DNA of 64,000 bases, taken from positions 340,973-404,972 of the forward strand of contig DJXN01000015.1 of assembly GCA_002449765.1 (NCBI GenBank), written 5' to 3'. The notes under the pieces are model-generated. The model was not told the DNA's origin. It ran no database searches and saw only the letters and a list, made by a program, of their open reading frames with translations. Shown one piece after another: positions 53,018 through 62,209 of this stretch; within the stretch, counting starts at the first letter, position 1; the number at the start of each line of letters is the position of its first letter. Source of the DNA: Fibrobacter sp. UBA7003. GTDB lineage: Bacteria; Fibrobacterota; Fibrobacteria; Fibrobacterales; Fibrobacteraceae. The position numbers and the translations under genes were made by a program.

Positions 53018-55344
53018 TGCCTATCGAGAAAGAAGTTTTCACGATTGCGATTGCGGGCAACCCGAACTGCGGAAAGACGGCGCTCTTTAACTCGCTGACC
53101 GGCTCGAACCAGATTGTGGGCAACTGGCCTGGCGTGACTGTCGAAAAGAAGGAAGGCCAGTTCAAGCTCGACAACCACACGATTCGCGTGGTGGACTTGC
53201 CGGGTATCTACGCGCTGTTTGCGAATTCCGAAGACGAACGCGCCGCTCTCGATTACCTGCTTAAGGGCGAAGCGGACTTGGTCGTGAACATTCTGGATGC
53301 CACGAACCTGGAACGCAACCTGTTCCTCACGAGCCAGCTGATGGAAAAGGGCGTGCCGATGGTCTTGGCGGTGAACATGATGGACATCGCGGCGAGTCGC
53401 GGCATTCATGTGGACCTGCACAAGCTCGAAGAAATCCTCGGCGTGACGGCGATTGGCCTCACGGCGGTTTCGCCCAAGAGCTGCGAAGGCTTCGTGAACG
53501 ACTTGCACAAGCTGCTGCATAACAGCCGCGAGCTTCCGCTCCCGAAGGCGGTCAAGCATTCCGAAGTCCTCGAGAAACTGATTGAAGAAATTTCGGTGCC
53601 GCTCAAGCCCGTAGCCGAAAAGCTCGGCGCAAGCCCGCGCTGGACGGCGGTGCAGTACCTGGAACATAGCGGGCGAGTGCTGGAAATTGCCGACGAACTC
53701 GGTGTCGAAATTCCGCATGACAAGATTGAAGAAGACTTGGGCGAAGAGGTGGAATTCGCGCTGGCCGATTCCCGCTACTCCTATGCCCGCGACATCGCGA
53801 AGGCGGTCATCCGCGACAATACCAATACGAGCACGCGAACCGACAAACTCGATAAACTTTTCCTGAATCGCATTTTGGGAATTCCGCTTTTCCTTATTGC
53901 CATGTATCTGGTGTTCTGGTTTGCGGTGAAGGTTGGCAGCGCGTTTATTGATTTCTTCGACATCCTGTTCGGTGGGATTTTCGTGGACGGCATGACGGAA
54001 CTGTTGACGAAGATTGGGGCTCCGGGCGTTGTCGTGGCGCTCTTGGCGAACGGCATCGGTACGGGGATCCAGACGGTGTCGACTTTCATTCCTGTCATCT
54101 TCTTTATGTTCCTTTGCCTTTCGTTCCTTGAAGATTCCGGCTACATGTCGCGTGCGGCGTTTGTGGCGGATCGCTTTATGCGGTTCCTCGGACTCCCGGG
54201 AAAAGCGTTTGTGCCGATGATTGTTGGCTTCGGTTGCTCGGTGCCGGCGCTCATGGGTACGCGTACGCTCGAAAACAAGCGCGAAAGGTTCCTTACTTTG
54301 TTCCTGGTGCCGTTCATGAGTTGTGGGGCGCGCCTCCCGGTGTATGCGCTGTTTGGCGCGGCGTTCTTCGGCGAAAGCGCGGGGACGCTCGTGTTCGGGA
54401 TTTACCTGACGGGCATCGTGATTGCGTTGATTTACGGTTTGCTCTTGCGCCATACGGTTTTCATGGGCAAGGAATCGACGTTTATCATGGAACTGCCGCC
54501 TTACCATTTGCCCAAGGTGCGCAACCTTTTCCGCCACGCGTGGCTCCGCCTCAAGGAATTCGTTTTCCGCGCGGGCAAGGTCGTGCTCATTATGGTGACG
54601 GTGCTCGGCTTTATGGGCTCCGTCGGTACTGACGGAAGTTTTGGTAACGATAACAACGAAAAGTCGGTGCTGAGTGCCGTGGGTACGGTGATTACGCCCG
54701 TGTTCGAGCCCTTCGGCGTTGAACGCGATAACTGGCCCGCTTCGGTGGCGCTTTTTACGGGGCTTTTTGCGAAGGAAGCGATTGTCGGGACGCTCAACTC
54801 GCTGTATGCCATCGAGGGTACGGGCGACTCGGCTGAAAATTCTGCGACGGCTGGGGATGCCAGCGCGGCCCCGGAAGAAACTGCCGCGGACGAAGGCTTT
54901 AGCCTGAAATCGACGGTGAAAGAGGCTCTCGTAAGTGTCCCGGCGAACCTGGTAGAAGTCTTTACCTCGATTGCGAACCCGCTGGGCGTCAAGGATGCCA
55001 TCGATGAATCCGAAAGTGCCGGGAACGAAGGGGCGTACAAGACGATGCAGGCGCATTTCAACCTGGGGCGCTTCCAGGTGCTGGCCTACCTGCTGTTCAT
55101 CTTGCTCTATGTGCCGTGCCTTGCCGCCATGGGAACCGCCTTCCGCGAACTCGGGCGTTTTTACGGAACGCTCATGATGGTGCTTCAGACGGTTATCGGC
55201 TGGAGCCTCTCGGTGCTGTTCTTCCAGGTAACCTGCGGACATTCTACCGCATGGATTTTCACCTCGGTGGCACTGCTCGCCGGTGTGGTCGTGAGCCTCG
55301 TGCTGATTGGTCGTGACCAGCGCAAAAAGAAAGTGTTCGAGTAG
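53017..55344 (+). CDS. feoB: FeoB, ferrous iron transporter 2
   Basis: The 775-residue FeoB has the G domain (GNPNCGKTALFN near 14), the Gate regions (SVPALMGTR, SCGARLPVYALF) and a shorter variable part (about 600-680) than FeoB 1. It imports Fe(II) across the inner membrane. The two FeoB proteins are recent-looking paralogues in parallel operons; the difference in inserts suggests different regulation or partners. A strong terminator follows. Confidence 0.94.
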   Translation: MPIEKEVFTIAIAGNPNCGKTALFNSLTGSNQIVGNWPGVTVEKKEGQFKLDNHTIRVVDLPGIYALFANSEDERAALDYLLKGEADLVVNILDATNLERNLFLTSQLMEKGVPMVLAVNMMDIAASRGIHVDLHKLEEILGVTAIGLTAVSPKSCEGFVNDLHKLLHNSRELPLPKAVKHSEVLEKLIEEISVPLKPVAEKLGASPRWTAVQYLEHSGRVLEIADELGVEIPHDKIEEDLGEEVEFALADSRYSYARDIAKAVIRDNTNTSTRTDKLDKLFLNRILGIPLFLIAMYLVFWFAVKVGSAFIDFFDILFGGIFVDGMTELLTKIGAPGVVVALLANGIGTGIQTVSTFIPVIFFMFLCLSFLEDSGYMSRAAFVADRFMRFLGLPGKAFVPMIVGFGCSVPALMGTRTLENKRERFLTLFLVPFMSCGARLPVYALFGAAFFGESAGTLVFGIYLTGIVIALIYGLLLRHTVFMGKESTFIMELPPYHLPKVRNLFRHAWLRLKEFVFRAGKVVLIMVTVLGFMGSVGTDGSFGNDNNEKSVLSAVGTVITPVFEPFGVERDNWPASVALFTGLFAKEAIVGTLNSLYAIEGTGDSAENSATAGDASAAPEETAADEGFSLKSTVKEALVSVPANLVEVFTSIANPLGVKDAIDESESAGNEGAYKTMQAHFNLGRFQVLAYLLFILLYVPCLAAMGTAFRELGRFYGTLMMVLQTVIGWSLSVLFFQVTCGHSTAWIFTSVALLAGVVVSLVLIGRDQRKKKVFE

Positions 55345-55357
55345 AAATGAATAAAAA

Positions 55358-55388
55358 GAGGTGTCCCGCTCGGGACACCTCTTTTTTA
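55358..55388. terminator. Terminator after feo2 operon
   Basis: GAGGTGTCCCG and CGGGACACCTC form a strong stem followed by TTTTTT; AAAAA on the other side allows function in both directions, for feo2 and for the convergent GH116 gene. Confidence 0.85.
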
Positions 55389-55508
55389 TATCCGAAAAAA
55401 ACGGAGCTTGCTGCTGTAATCATGCAGAAGAGACAAACCACTAAACAAACAATCGAGGCCGAAGGCCAAGTCCTTGTTCGCGTGCGAGCTCATCTCTGAA
55501 GCTAAACA

Positions 55509-58500
55509 CTAGTAAAGCAAGGCGAACACCATACCCGGCCTAAAGTACTTACCGGCGGTGTACTTGAGGGCCGTGCTGTGGAGCAGCATGAACAGCGTGC
55601 TCGTTTCAACCTTGTTGGCCTTCGCGATGCTGCCGAATGCCTTCGTAAAGGCGGGCAGGTTGCGGGGGAGCTTCGGGCTGATGCGGCTGTCGGCAAGGAG
55701 GGCGCCCTTCTTCAGGAGTTCCTTGTGCATCTTGTCGGCGGCGGTAGCGCTGAGGCCGAATGCCTTCACGAGGGCTTCCGGGTGCAGGCGGCAAGAACCG
55801 TTGAATCCTTCCGGTGCGGCGAACGGGATACGGGCTTCTTCGTAGAGGTTGCGGATCATGGAATCACCCATGTCAGCAGCCTGCTTTTCCAATCCGTGGT
55901 GCATCATGGCGCACATGATGCTGTACTGGATGCCGATCCACACGTCGTGAGCCTGGAAGTTGAATTCGTCGAGCGGTGAGCCGTCCTTGCGCACAAGGTT
56001 TGCGGCACCGATGAGCGGGCTGTTGGCCTTGTAGTTCGTGTTGAATATGCGGAGCAGGTTTGCCTTCGCCTTCTTCTCGTCGCTGATGGGCTTGAGGCCG
56101 AGCAGACGGAGGTAGGTGTCGGCGAGCATCGTGTCGGCAAATACATCGTCGCAGTCGTTTGCAATCTTTGCATTCCAGCTGGCGGTAAAGGCGTCCTTGC
56201 ACTGGGCGGTGAGCCAAGCCTTCTTGAGGCCGCGAAGTTCGTTCTTCGAAAGTTCCACGTCGCTCGGGATTTCGCCCGAGTTGAGCCATTCGTTGATGGT
56301 CTTGAGGGCGGCCTTCACGTTGGTGCCGTCGATAACGAGCGTGTCCTTGATGGCGTCGGCCAGTTGCGGGAGCTTGTCTGCAACCACATCCTTCGCTTCC
56401 ATCGGAGTCACGAAGAAGTGGTAGTAGCCTTCGGCTTCGTCCCACAATGCTTCATCGAATTCCTTGTTGGCGGCGTCGGCCTTGGCGTTCCAGGTGTCGG
56501 CCTGAGCCTTATCGCCGAGGATTTCGGCAATCTTGGCGGCGGCGCGGAGGCCTGCAATCCAGAGGCTACCGCAGTACACGGAAATGCCGTGGCTGGAGAG
56601 GTTGTCGAAGGTGTCGTCGGTACCGTGGGTGAGCGGGAAGTTTTCGCCTTCGTTCACCATCTTTTCGAGGTACTGCATGGCGGCGTAGACGGCTTCTTTG
56701 CAGTCCTTCAGGTTTTCGATATCCTGCGTCTTCACATAATGACGGAGAACCATCAGCACGTACTTCGGAGCGAGATCCTTCCATTCCTTCACGTTGTGCC
56801 AGTCGTAGGCATCGGGTTCGGCGTCGAAGGGGCTTCCGAGGTCGTGAATTACGGCGCCACGCACGGCGCGCGGGCCTTCCAGTTTCGAATCCGGGAGGTC
56901 GGCGAACGGGTGGTTCACGTATTCGTGGTGACGGCGACGGTTGTCGTTCACGGCGAGAATTGCATCACCGAAGCGCTTCATCACCACACCGTCGAGGCGC
57001 GGCATCAGGGCCATCAGGCTGAAGCTGCCGTAGAAGTAAACGTCGAGGGAGTTGAAGAACGGATAGTCGGCGCATTCGCGGACGAGGAAGCGGTCGTCCT
57101 TGTCCCACACGGTGGCTTCGGCGAGGAAACTGAGCGTGTTGAGGGCGAGGCTCTTGAATTCGTCCTGCTTGGCGGCAGTCTTGTAGAGCTTGGCCACGGC
57201 CTTCTTCGGAACGAGGGCTTCGAATGCCTTGAGGCGAGCGTCAAAGTTCTTGTCGGCGGCGAGGGCTTCTTCGAGGATGGCGCCCACGCGGCCATAAGCT
57301 TCGGGGAAGAAGGCGGTGTACTTCTTGGCGGAAGTAAGCTTGTTCAGCTTGATTTCGGGGAAGTCGAGCACCAGGTTGAACTGGAAAGAAACCTTCTGCT
57401 TCGGCTTCAAGACGGCGGTAACAGCGACGGCACCGGCCATGGTTTCGCGACCGCTGTAAACGTTCTTAACCCAGGCTTCGCAAACGCGACCGCTGCGGAG
57501 AGCGCCCTTCAAAACAGAGGCGGCGTCATCCTGGTAGAACATCGGCTTCACGGAAACGTTCAGGTTATCCTTCTTGTTCCAGGCGACGGATACGCCCATG
57601 CAGCCGTTGAAGTCGCTTTCGGCGAGCGGCTTTTCGTTGTAAAATTCGAGACCGCGGACTTCGCGACCGTCCTTGGCCTGCTTGCTGAACTTGACGCCCT
57701 TCGGGAAACGTGCGGCGGGCACGAGCACGAAGCTCGAGTCCTGAACGCCCTGGCGGTCCTTCTTGGCCATGTAACCGGCGATGCAGTCCTGCACCTGCAC
57801 GATCGTGATTTCGCGGGTTTCCTTGGTGGTATTTTCGAGAGTGAACACGGTGGCGTTCACGGGGAGGCTGGAGAGGCGTTCGTCACCCGGGGTCACGTAG
57901 CTGGACTGGGTTTTGGTAATCTGCACGCCCTTGCCTTCGTACTTGGTTTCACTCACCGGGTAGAGGGCGGCGTACTGCATCTTGGCGGCATCGTAACCGG
58001 CCTGTCCCAGGAATTCAGTGTCGTTTGCCCAGGCGGCGGTGAGGGCGCCCTGGCGCACGGCCTTTTCGCCCACGACACCGTTGAAGAAGTCGATGACGGC
58101 GCTGCGGTTGAGTTCGGCTCCGGCCTTGTTCAAGAGAGCCGCGGTGCGGTCGCTCCATTCGATGTGCCAGCGTTCAAACGCGGCCTTGTTGTTCTTGAAG
58201 AAATCCTTTTCGGCGATGGCCTTGTTGAGCTTGGCCTCGGCCTTCTTCTGGTTGGCCAGTTCAGCGGCGGTAAAGAGAGCTTCGCCCTTGGCGTCCACGA
58301 GCGGGTACTTGGCGAGCATCTGCGTGAAGCCGGCGAAGTCGCCGATTTCGAGAGCGGCCTTCGCGCCAATCACGGATTCGCGGAAGAAGAAATTGTTGAA
58401 GCGGAGGTCAGCGGGCTTTTCGGTGCGGACCTGCACGCCTGGCATCACGTTCATCACGGGAGTGGTGCCGGCAGGCGTGGCGGTGAATGTCGAGCCGATA

Positions 58501-58646
58501 CCGCCGACAGCAATACCCGTGGTAGAGGGGGTCGTAGAAAGCGGGGTGTACCAGGGCTGGATAAATTCCACGGCGAGGCCCGGGGTCATCAGCTTCTGGA
58601 CGGAACCGGCCTGTTTGGCGCCGGCGAGGTAATCTTTGATGCTCAT
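55509..58646 (-). CDS. GH116-like beta-glucosidase (GBA2/DUF608 type)
   Basis: The 1045-residue protein shows the GH116 layout: an N-terminal beta domain starting with GIAVGGIGSTFTATPAGT, and a C-terminal (alpha/alpha)6-type domain with AVIHDLGSPFDAEPDAYDWH, EWKDLAPKYVLMVLRHY, THGTDDTFDN, SLWIAGLRAAAKIAEI and DVWIGIQYSIMCAMMHHGLE. Family enzymes hydrolyse beta-glucosides or glucosylceramide; the exact substrate is unknown. There is no signal peptide, so it is cytoplasmic, fitting use of imported cello-oligosaccharides, which is inference. I chose ATG 58646 (GGAA upstream) over ATG 58658, which has no ribosome site. Confidence 0.68.
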   Translation of the reverse strand: MSIKDYLAGAKQAGSVQKLMTPGLAVEFIQPWYTPLSTTPSTTGIAVGGIGSTFTATPAGTTPVMNVMPGVQVRTEKPADLRFNNFFFRESVIGAKAALEIGDFAGFTQMLAKYPLVDAKGEALFTAAELANQKKAEAKLNKAIAEKDFFKNNKAAFERWHIEWSDRTAALLNKAGAELNRSAVIDFFNGVVGEKAVRQGALTAAWANDTEFLGQAGYDAAKMQYAALYPVSETKYEGKGVQITKTQSSYVTPGDERLSSLPVNATVFTLENTTKETREITIVQVQDCIAGYMAKKDRQGVQDSSFVLVPAARFPKGVKFSKQAKDGREVRGLEFYNEKPLAESDFNGCMGVSVAWNKKDNLNVSVKPMFYQDDAASVLKGALRSGRVCEAWVKNVYSGRETMAGAVAVTAVLKPKQKVSFQFNLVLDFPEIKLNKLTSAKKYTAFFPEAYGRVGAILEEALAADKNFDARLKAFEALVPKKAVAKLYKTAAKQDEFKSLALNTLSFLAEATVWDKDDRFLVRECADYPFFNSLDVYFYGSFSLMALMPRLDGVVMKRFGDAILAVNDNRRRHHEYVNHPFADLPDSKLEGPRAVRGAVIHDLGSPFDAEPDAYDWHNVKEWKDLAPKYVLMVLRHYVKTQDIENLKDCKEAVYAAMQYLEKMVNEGENFPLTHGTDDTFDNLSSHGISVYCGSLWIAGLRAAAKIAEILGDKAQADTWNAKADAANKEFDEALWDEAEGYYHFFVTPMEAKDVVADKLPQLADAIKDTLVIDGTNVKAALKTINEWLNSGEIPSDVELSKNELRGLKKAWLTAQCKDAFTASWNAKIANDCDDVFADTMLADTYLRLLGLKPISDEKKAKANLLRIFNTNYKANSPLIGAANLVRKDGSPLDEFNFQAHDVWIGIQYSIMCAMMHHGLEKQAADMGDSMIRNLYEEARIPFAAPEGFNGSCRLHPEALVKAFGLSATAADKMHKELLKKGALLADSRISPKLPRNLPAFTKAFGSIAKANKVETSTLFMLLHSTALKYTAGKYFRPGMVFALLY

Positions 58647-58750
58647 AGTAGATTCCATGAATTGGGGTTAAATTTTTACAAGTATAAAATTACAAAATAA
58701 AAAAGGCTCCGCGCGGGCGGAACCTTTGAAAGATGCTTGTGGGGCCCGGG

Positions 58751-59644
58751 TTAGAAGTCCTTCATGCAGCGGACGGGGTAAAGGTCTTCCTTGTATTCCC
58801 AAGAGGAGGACATGGTTCTGTCTTCGAATGTGAGGATGAACACTTCGGCGCCATCGGCTCCGTCGACGGGAGTAGCCGTCCAGAATTTCGTAAATTCAGC
58901 GATTCCGGAATATTCATAGGTGTAGACGGTATCGCCGTAGTCGTCCTCTCCGAGATAGGTGTCTCCATAGCCTGTGCCGATACCGTAGAAACCGTAGGTG
59001 TCTTCGCCCGGGACTCCATTCTTGGAATTCCAAAGCACGTCGTCATAGGCGTCGAAGTTCGTCGATTTCAACTGGATGCCCGAGATGTCATCATTCTCGT
59101 CGAATCCGTTGTCCTGGGCGATATCGCCGTGGTCGTAGTCATAGAAGATGAAGTCTAGCATTTTTTTGAAGTCGTTCGAGGTGGGGATGCGCCAGCCCTC
59201 GGGGCAGATGCCCTGGTGCTTGTTCTTGATCTTGAGGGTGGCGTCCTCATAATTATAGCGATTGTCAAGGTTCATCGCCTCTGCCCAGCTGTAGAGCCTT
59301 CCGAAACGCTTGCAGTAATCCTCGTCGTCATTGTAGCAGTGGCCTGCGCTTGGGTCGTTGAGGTTTTCGCCCATCCAGAGCTGGTCGCCGATGCGCACGA
59401 CGGAGTGCTTCACGCTTCCGACGGTTAGGTCGGCTGTGTAGTCGCGGTAGCTGCGGCTATCCTTGTAGTCATAGCCGTTGGGGCCGACTGTGCTAGGAGT
59501 GTTGTCGTCACCGTCCCGGTCGCGGAGGCTGCCGTGGTTTCCGTTGTCGATGCTGCCGTTCGTGCCTGAGTCTTCGGTACAGGCGGCAAGTCCGAATGCC
59601 ATCGTCCCAGCGATGGCAATCATGGCTAATTTTTTCAGATTCAT
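58751..59644 (-). CDS. FISUMP-domain lipoprotein
   Basis: The 297-residue protein has a lipoprotein signal (AGTMAFGLAAC), an acidic/Asn-rich linker and the Fibrobacter succinogenes major paralogous domain: GDQLWMGENLN, RLYSWAEAMN, GICPEGWRIPTSNDFKKML and the ending YPVRCMKD. These domains are found in many copies in Fibrobacter and are surface or secreted proteins of unknown role. The start at ATG 59644 has AAGGAG upstream. It is the best single marker of the organism in this window. Confidence 0.9.
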   Translation of the reverse strand: MNLKKLAMIAIAGTMAFGLAACTEDSGTNGSIDNGNHGSLRDRDGDDNTPSTVGPNGYDYKDSRSYRDYTADLTVGSVKHSVVRIGDQLWMGENLNDPSAGHCYNDDEDYCKRFGRLYSWAEAMNLDNRYNYEDATLKIKNKHQGICPEGWRIPTSNDFKKMLDFIFYDYDHGDIAQDNGFDENDDISGIQLKSTNFDAYDDVLWNSKNGVPGEDTYGFYGIGTGYGDTYLGEDDYGDTVYTYEYSGIAEFTKFWTATPVDGADGAEVFILTFEDRTMSSSWEYKEDLYPVRCMKDF

Positions 59645-59807
59645 GTGAATACTCCTTGGTAGAATCGTTGAAAACATATATTTTCTCTTGCTTGAAAAAT
59701 AAGCTTTTTTTAATAAAAAAGTTATCTTCGCCCAGAATTTTTTTCATTTTATCGGCTAATCCTGCATTTTGTCGCTTTTTGTGGCAAAATTGTGCTATTT
59801 TTAAGGT

Positions 59808-60008
59808 ATGAACAAGCTGATGTCGTTCCTTATTCCCGGCCTTTTGGTAATCGTGGCGTTCGCGCTGGTCAAGACATTCCTCGTCCCGCCCGACATTGCC
59901 GTTAGGGAGTGGTTCGTGTACCTGACCGCGGGGGTGACCGTGTTTGGCGTGGTAATCCCGTGTGTCATCTATTACCTCACGACGCCCCCCGGAATCGACC
60001 ACAAGTAG
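59808..60008 (+). CDS. Small two-helix membrane protein
   Basis: A 66-residue protein with two hydrophobic segments (FLIPGLLVIVAFALVKTFLV and FVYLTAGVTVFGVVIPCVIY) joined by a short charged loop with a Trp. It starts after TTTTTAAGGT. I do not recognise the family. It stands alone between the FISUMP gene (divergent) and the MgtC-like gene. Confidence 0.65.
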   Translation: MNKLMSFLIPGLLVIVAFALVKTFLVPPDIAVREWFVYLTAGVTVFGVVIPCVIYYLTTPPGIDHK

Positions 60009-60096
60009 GGCTGATTTGGGGCTAATACTCCAAAGGCGAACATTCTTTTGCCTGGTTTTTGATCCCTTTGGGCGATGTAGAGTGTAAATTACTGTT

Positions 60097-61401
60097 ATGC
60101 TTGACTTTAACATCTTCTACCGTTTGGCGGCTGCGATAGGCTTGGGTCTCATTATCGGCATGCAGCGCGAACATACGTATTCGGACCAGTCGGATCGGCA
60201 TCCGGCCGGCGTGCGTACGTTTACGCTCGTGGGGCTTGCGGGGGCCATGGCTGCCCTCCTCTCCGACCAGATGGGTGGCGCGGCTCCGTTCATCACGGGG
60301 TTCGTGGTGGTGGGCATGCTCCTGATGGCGATGCATGTGTCGTTTGCGATAGGCCACCGTCGTCCGGATGCGCGCCTGGGCGATACTCCGGTGGGGGGCG
60401 ACGGCATCACGACGAGTGTTGCTCTGGTCATCGTCTACCTGCTCGGCGGAATCTGCTGGTACGGCCGCCTGCTTGAATCCTGTATCATCATGGTCGTGAT
60501 GCTCTGGGTGCTGTCGGCGAAGGAACAGCTACATGCTTTCGCGCAGAAACTTTCGAAGGAGGATGTCCTCGCAACGGTCAAGTTCGCAGTGATTTCGGCT
60601 TTGATTTTGCCGTTCCTGCCGAACCAGGCTTACGGCCCGCCGGGACTCGAGGTGCTGAACCCGCATACGATCTGGCTGTTCGTCGTGTTTATCTCGGGCA
60701 TCGGGTTCGTGGGCTACGTGCTCATCAAGGTCGTGGGGCCGGGCAAGGGAATCTGGCTTACCGGACTCCTGGGCGGGCTTGCGAGCAGTACCGCGCTTAC
60801 ACTCAATCTTGCGGGCCGCAGCCGCGAGAACGAGGATTACGCTTCGGACTTTACGCTCGGCATCGTGCTCAGCTGGGCGGTGATGTATGTGCGCCTCTAC
60901 CTTATCTGCATCTTCTTGAGCGGTGCGCTGGCAAAGCCCTTGCTGCTGCCGTTGCTTTTGCCGGTGGTGCCCGCGCTCGGGTATGCGCTTTATCTCAAGA
61001 TTCGGGAATCACGCAACCACAGGCAGAAGAGTACGGATTTTTCGAACCCGTTCAAGCTTTTGCCCGCCATCAAATTCGGCATCGTGTTCACCTGCGTGAT
61101 GTTTGTCGCGAATGCGGCTCGCGTCTACCTGGGTTCGGGGGCGCTCCTTGCGTGCAGCTTCCTGGGGGGTGCCGCCGAGATGGACGCGGTGGCGTTTTCC
61201 GTTATCGACATGAACCTGAAGTCGGGACTCGGCGTGCGTGAACTCGTGCTTGCGCTTTTGTTCGCAAGCCTTGCCAATACGCTCACCAAGGGGGCCCTCG
61301 TTTTTGCGCTCGGTGCGAAATCCATGCGCAAGCCGATTTTGCCTGCAGTGGTGCTGATTTGCCTTTTGACCGCGGGTTTGATAGGGTATTACATGGTCTA
61401 G
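60097..61401 (+). CDS. MgtC/SapB-family membrane protein with DUF4010
   Basis: The 434-residue protein has an N-terminal MgtC-like part (RLAAAIGLGLIIGMQREH, then GVRTFTLVGLAGAMAALL) and a long C-terminal DUF4010 membrane region with about eight helices (ITKVVG-like LIKVVGPGKGIWLTGLLGGL, then SSTALTLNLAGRSRE). The function of this combined family is unknown; MgtC itself is linked to magnesium limitation. It is 10 nt upstream of the kinase gene and may be co-transcribed. Confidence 0.82.
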   Translation: MLDFNIFYRLAAAIGLGLIIGMQREHTYSDQSDRHPAGVRTFTLVGLAGAMAALLSDQMGGAAPFITGFVVVGMLLMAMHVSFAIGHRRPDARLGDTPVGGDGITTSVALVIVYLLGGICWYGRLLESCIIMVVMLWVLSAKEQLHAFAQKLSKEDVLATVKFAVISALILPFLPNQAYGPPGLEVLNPHTIWLFVVFISGIGFVGYVLIKVVGPGKGIWLTGLLGGLASSTALTLNLAGRSRENEDYASDFTLGIVLSWAVMYVRLYLICIFLSGALAKPLLLPLLLPVVPALGYALYLKIRESRNHRQKSTDFSNPFKLLPAIKFGIVFTCVMFVANAARVYLGSGALLACSFLGGAAEMDAVAFSVIDMNLKSGLGVRELVLALLFASLANTLTKGALVFALGAKSMRKPILPAVVLICLLTAGLIGYYMV

Positions 61402-61411
61402 GGGGTTGGTC

Positions 61412-62161
61412 ATGGCTGATAAACTGATACATGCGCTTACTGTGGCGGGCTTCGATGGAAGCGCCGGTGCGGGCTTTGTTGCCGACATCAAGACGATGGC
61501 GCATTTCGGCGTGTACGGCCAGGCGGTGTGCACGGCCCTAACCGAACAGAACGAGGAAGAGTTTATCGCCCCGGGCTGGGTCATCTGGGACCGCATCGAG
61601 GCACAACTTGCGACGCTCTATAAAAAGCACAAGTTCAAGTACGTGAAAATCGGGCTCGTGGAAAAGGCAAAAATCCTGAAGCGGATTGTTGAATTTGTCC
61701 GTAAAGAATCTCCAGACGCGTTTATCGTGTGGGACCCGATTGCTTCGGCGAGTGCGGGGTTCCACTTTATGCGCGATGCGGAACTGGACGAGTTCCTGCC
61801 TGTAATGAAGTCGATTGACCTTGTGACCCCGAACCAGGACGAATTTGCGTACCTGGGCCTGGGGCTTGCGGCTTCGCGCGGGTATGTCGAGTTGGGCAAG
61901 GATTTCGCAGTACTCCTGAAGGGCGGGCATGCGAAAGGGAAAGAAGCTGTCGATACGCTGTGGTACGGAGACAAACAGTACAAGTTTACGAGCCCGCGGC
62001 TCCCCGGCAAGGGAAAACATGGCACGGGCTGCGTGCTCTCTTCGGCAATCTTATCGAATGTGGCGCTAGGGCACGACCTGCCGGAAGCATGCCAGATAGC
62101 AAAAAATTACATGGACGAATTCCTCCAGAGCGGGGAAGGGCGTCTCGGGTTTTTGGTGTAG
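61412..62161 (+). CDS. ThiD/PdxK-like kinase (hydroxymethylpyrimidine or pyridoxal kinase)
   Basis: The 249-residue ribokinase-like protein has ALTVAGFDGSAGAGFVADIK at the start, VTPNQDEFAYL in the middle, LKGGH, and the catalytic anion-hole motif KGKHGTGCVLSSAI near 203. This fits ThiD (HMP/HMP-P kinase of thiamine synthesis) or a pyridoxal kinase; sequence alone does not decide. ATG 61412 has GGGGG upstream. There are no thiamine genes beside it. Confidence 0.8.
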   Translation: MADKLIHALTVAGFDGSAGAGFVADIKTMAHFGVYGQAVCTALTEQNEEEFIAPGWVIWDRIEAQLATLYKKHKFKYVKIGLVEKAKILKRIVEFVRKESPDAFIVWDPIASASAGFHFMRDAELDEFLPVMKSIDLVTPNQDEFAYLGLGLAASRGYVELGKDFAVLLKGGHAKGKEAVDTLWYGDKQYKFTSPRLPGKGKHGTGCVLSSAILSNVALGHDLPEACQIAKNYMDEFLQSGEGRLGFLV

Positions 62162-62179
62162 GACTAGCAAATACAGGAA

Positions 62180-62206
62180 AAGCCCCGCAGTGCGGGGCCT
62201 CTTTCG
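62180..62206. terminator. Shared terminator of kinase and TypA genes
   Basis: AAAAGCCCCGC and GCGGGGC with CCTCTTT form a strong short hairpin between the convergent genes. Confidence 0.7.
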
Positions 62207-62209
62207 TTA

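Noticed and set aside
53014..55242. 742-codon open frame on the minus strand opposite feoB 2
   Set aside because: It is an antisense shadow of a strongly coding, codon-biased gene; the translation is rich in Arg and His without any domain. The same applies to 27344-28915 opposite feoB 1.
56364..58700. 778-codon open frame on the plus strand opposite the GH116-like gene
   Set aside because: Low-complexity Val/Gly/Glu/His translation caused by codon bias of the real gene; no ribosome site or domain.
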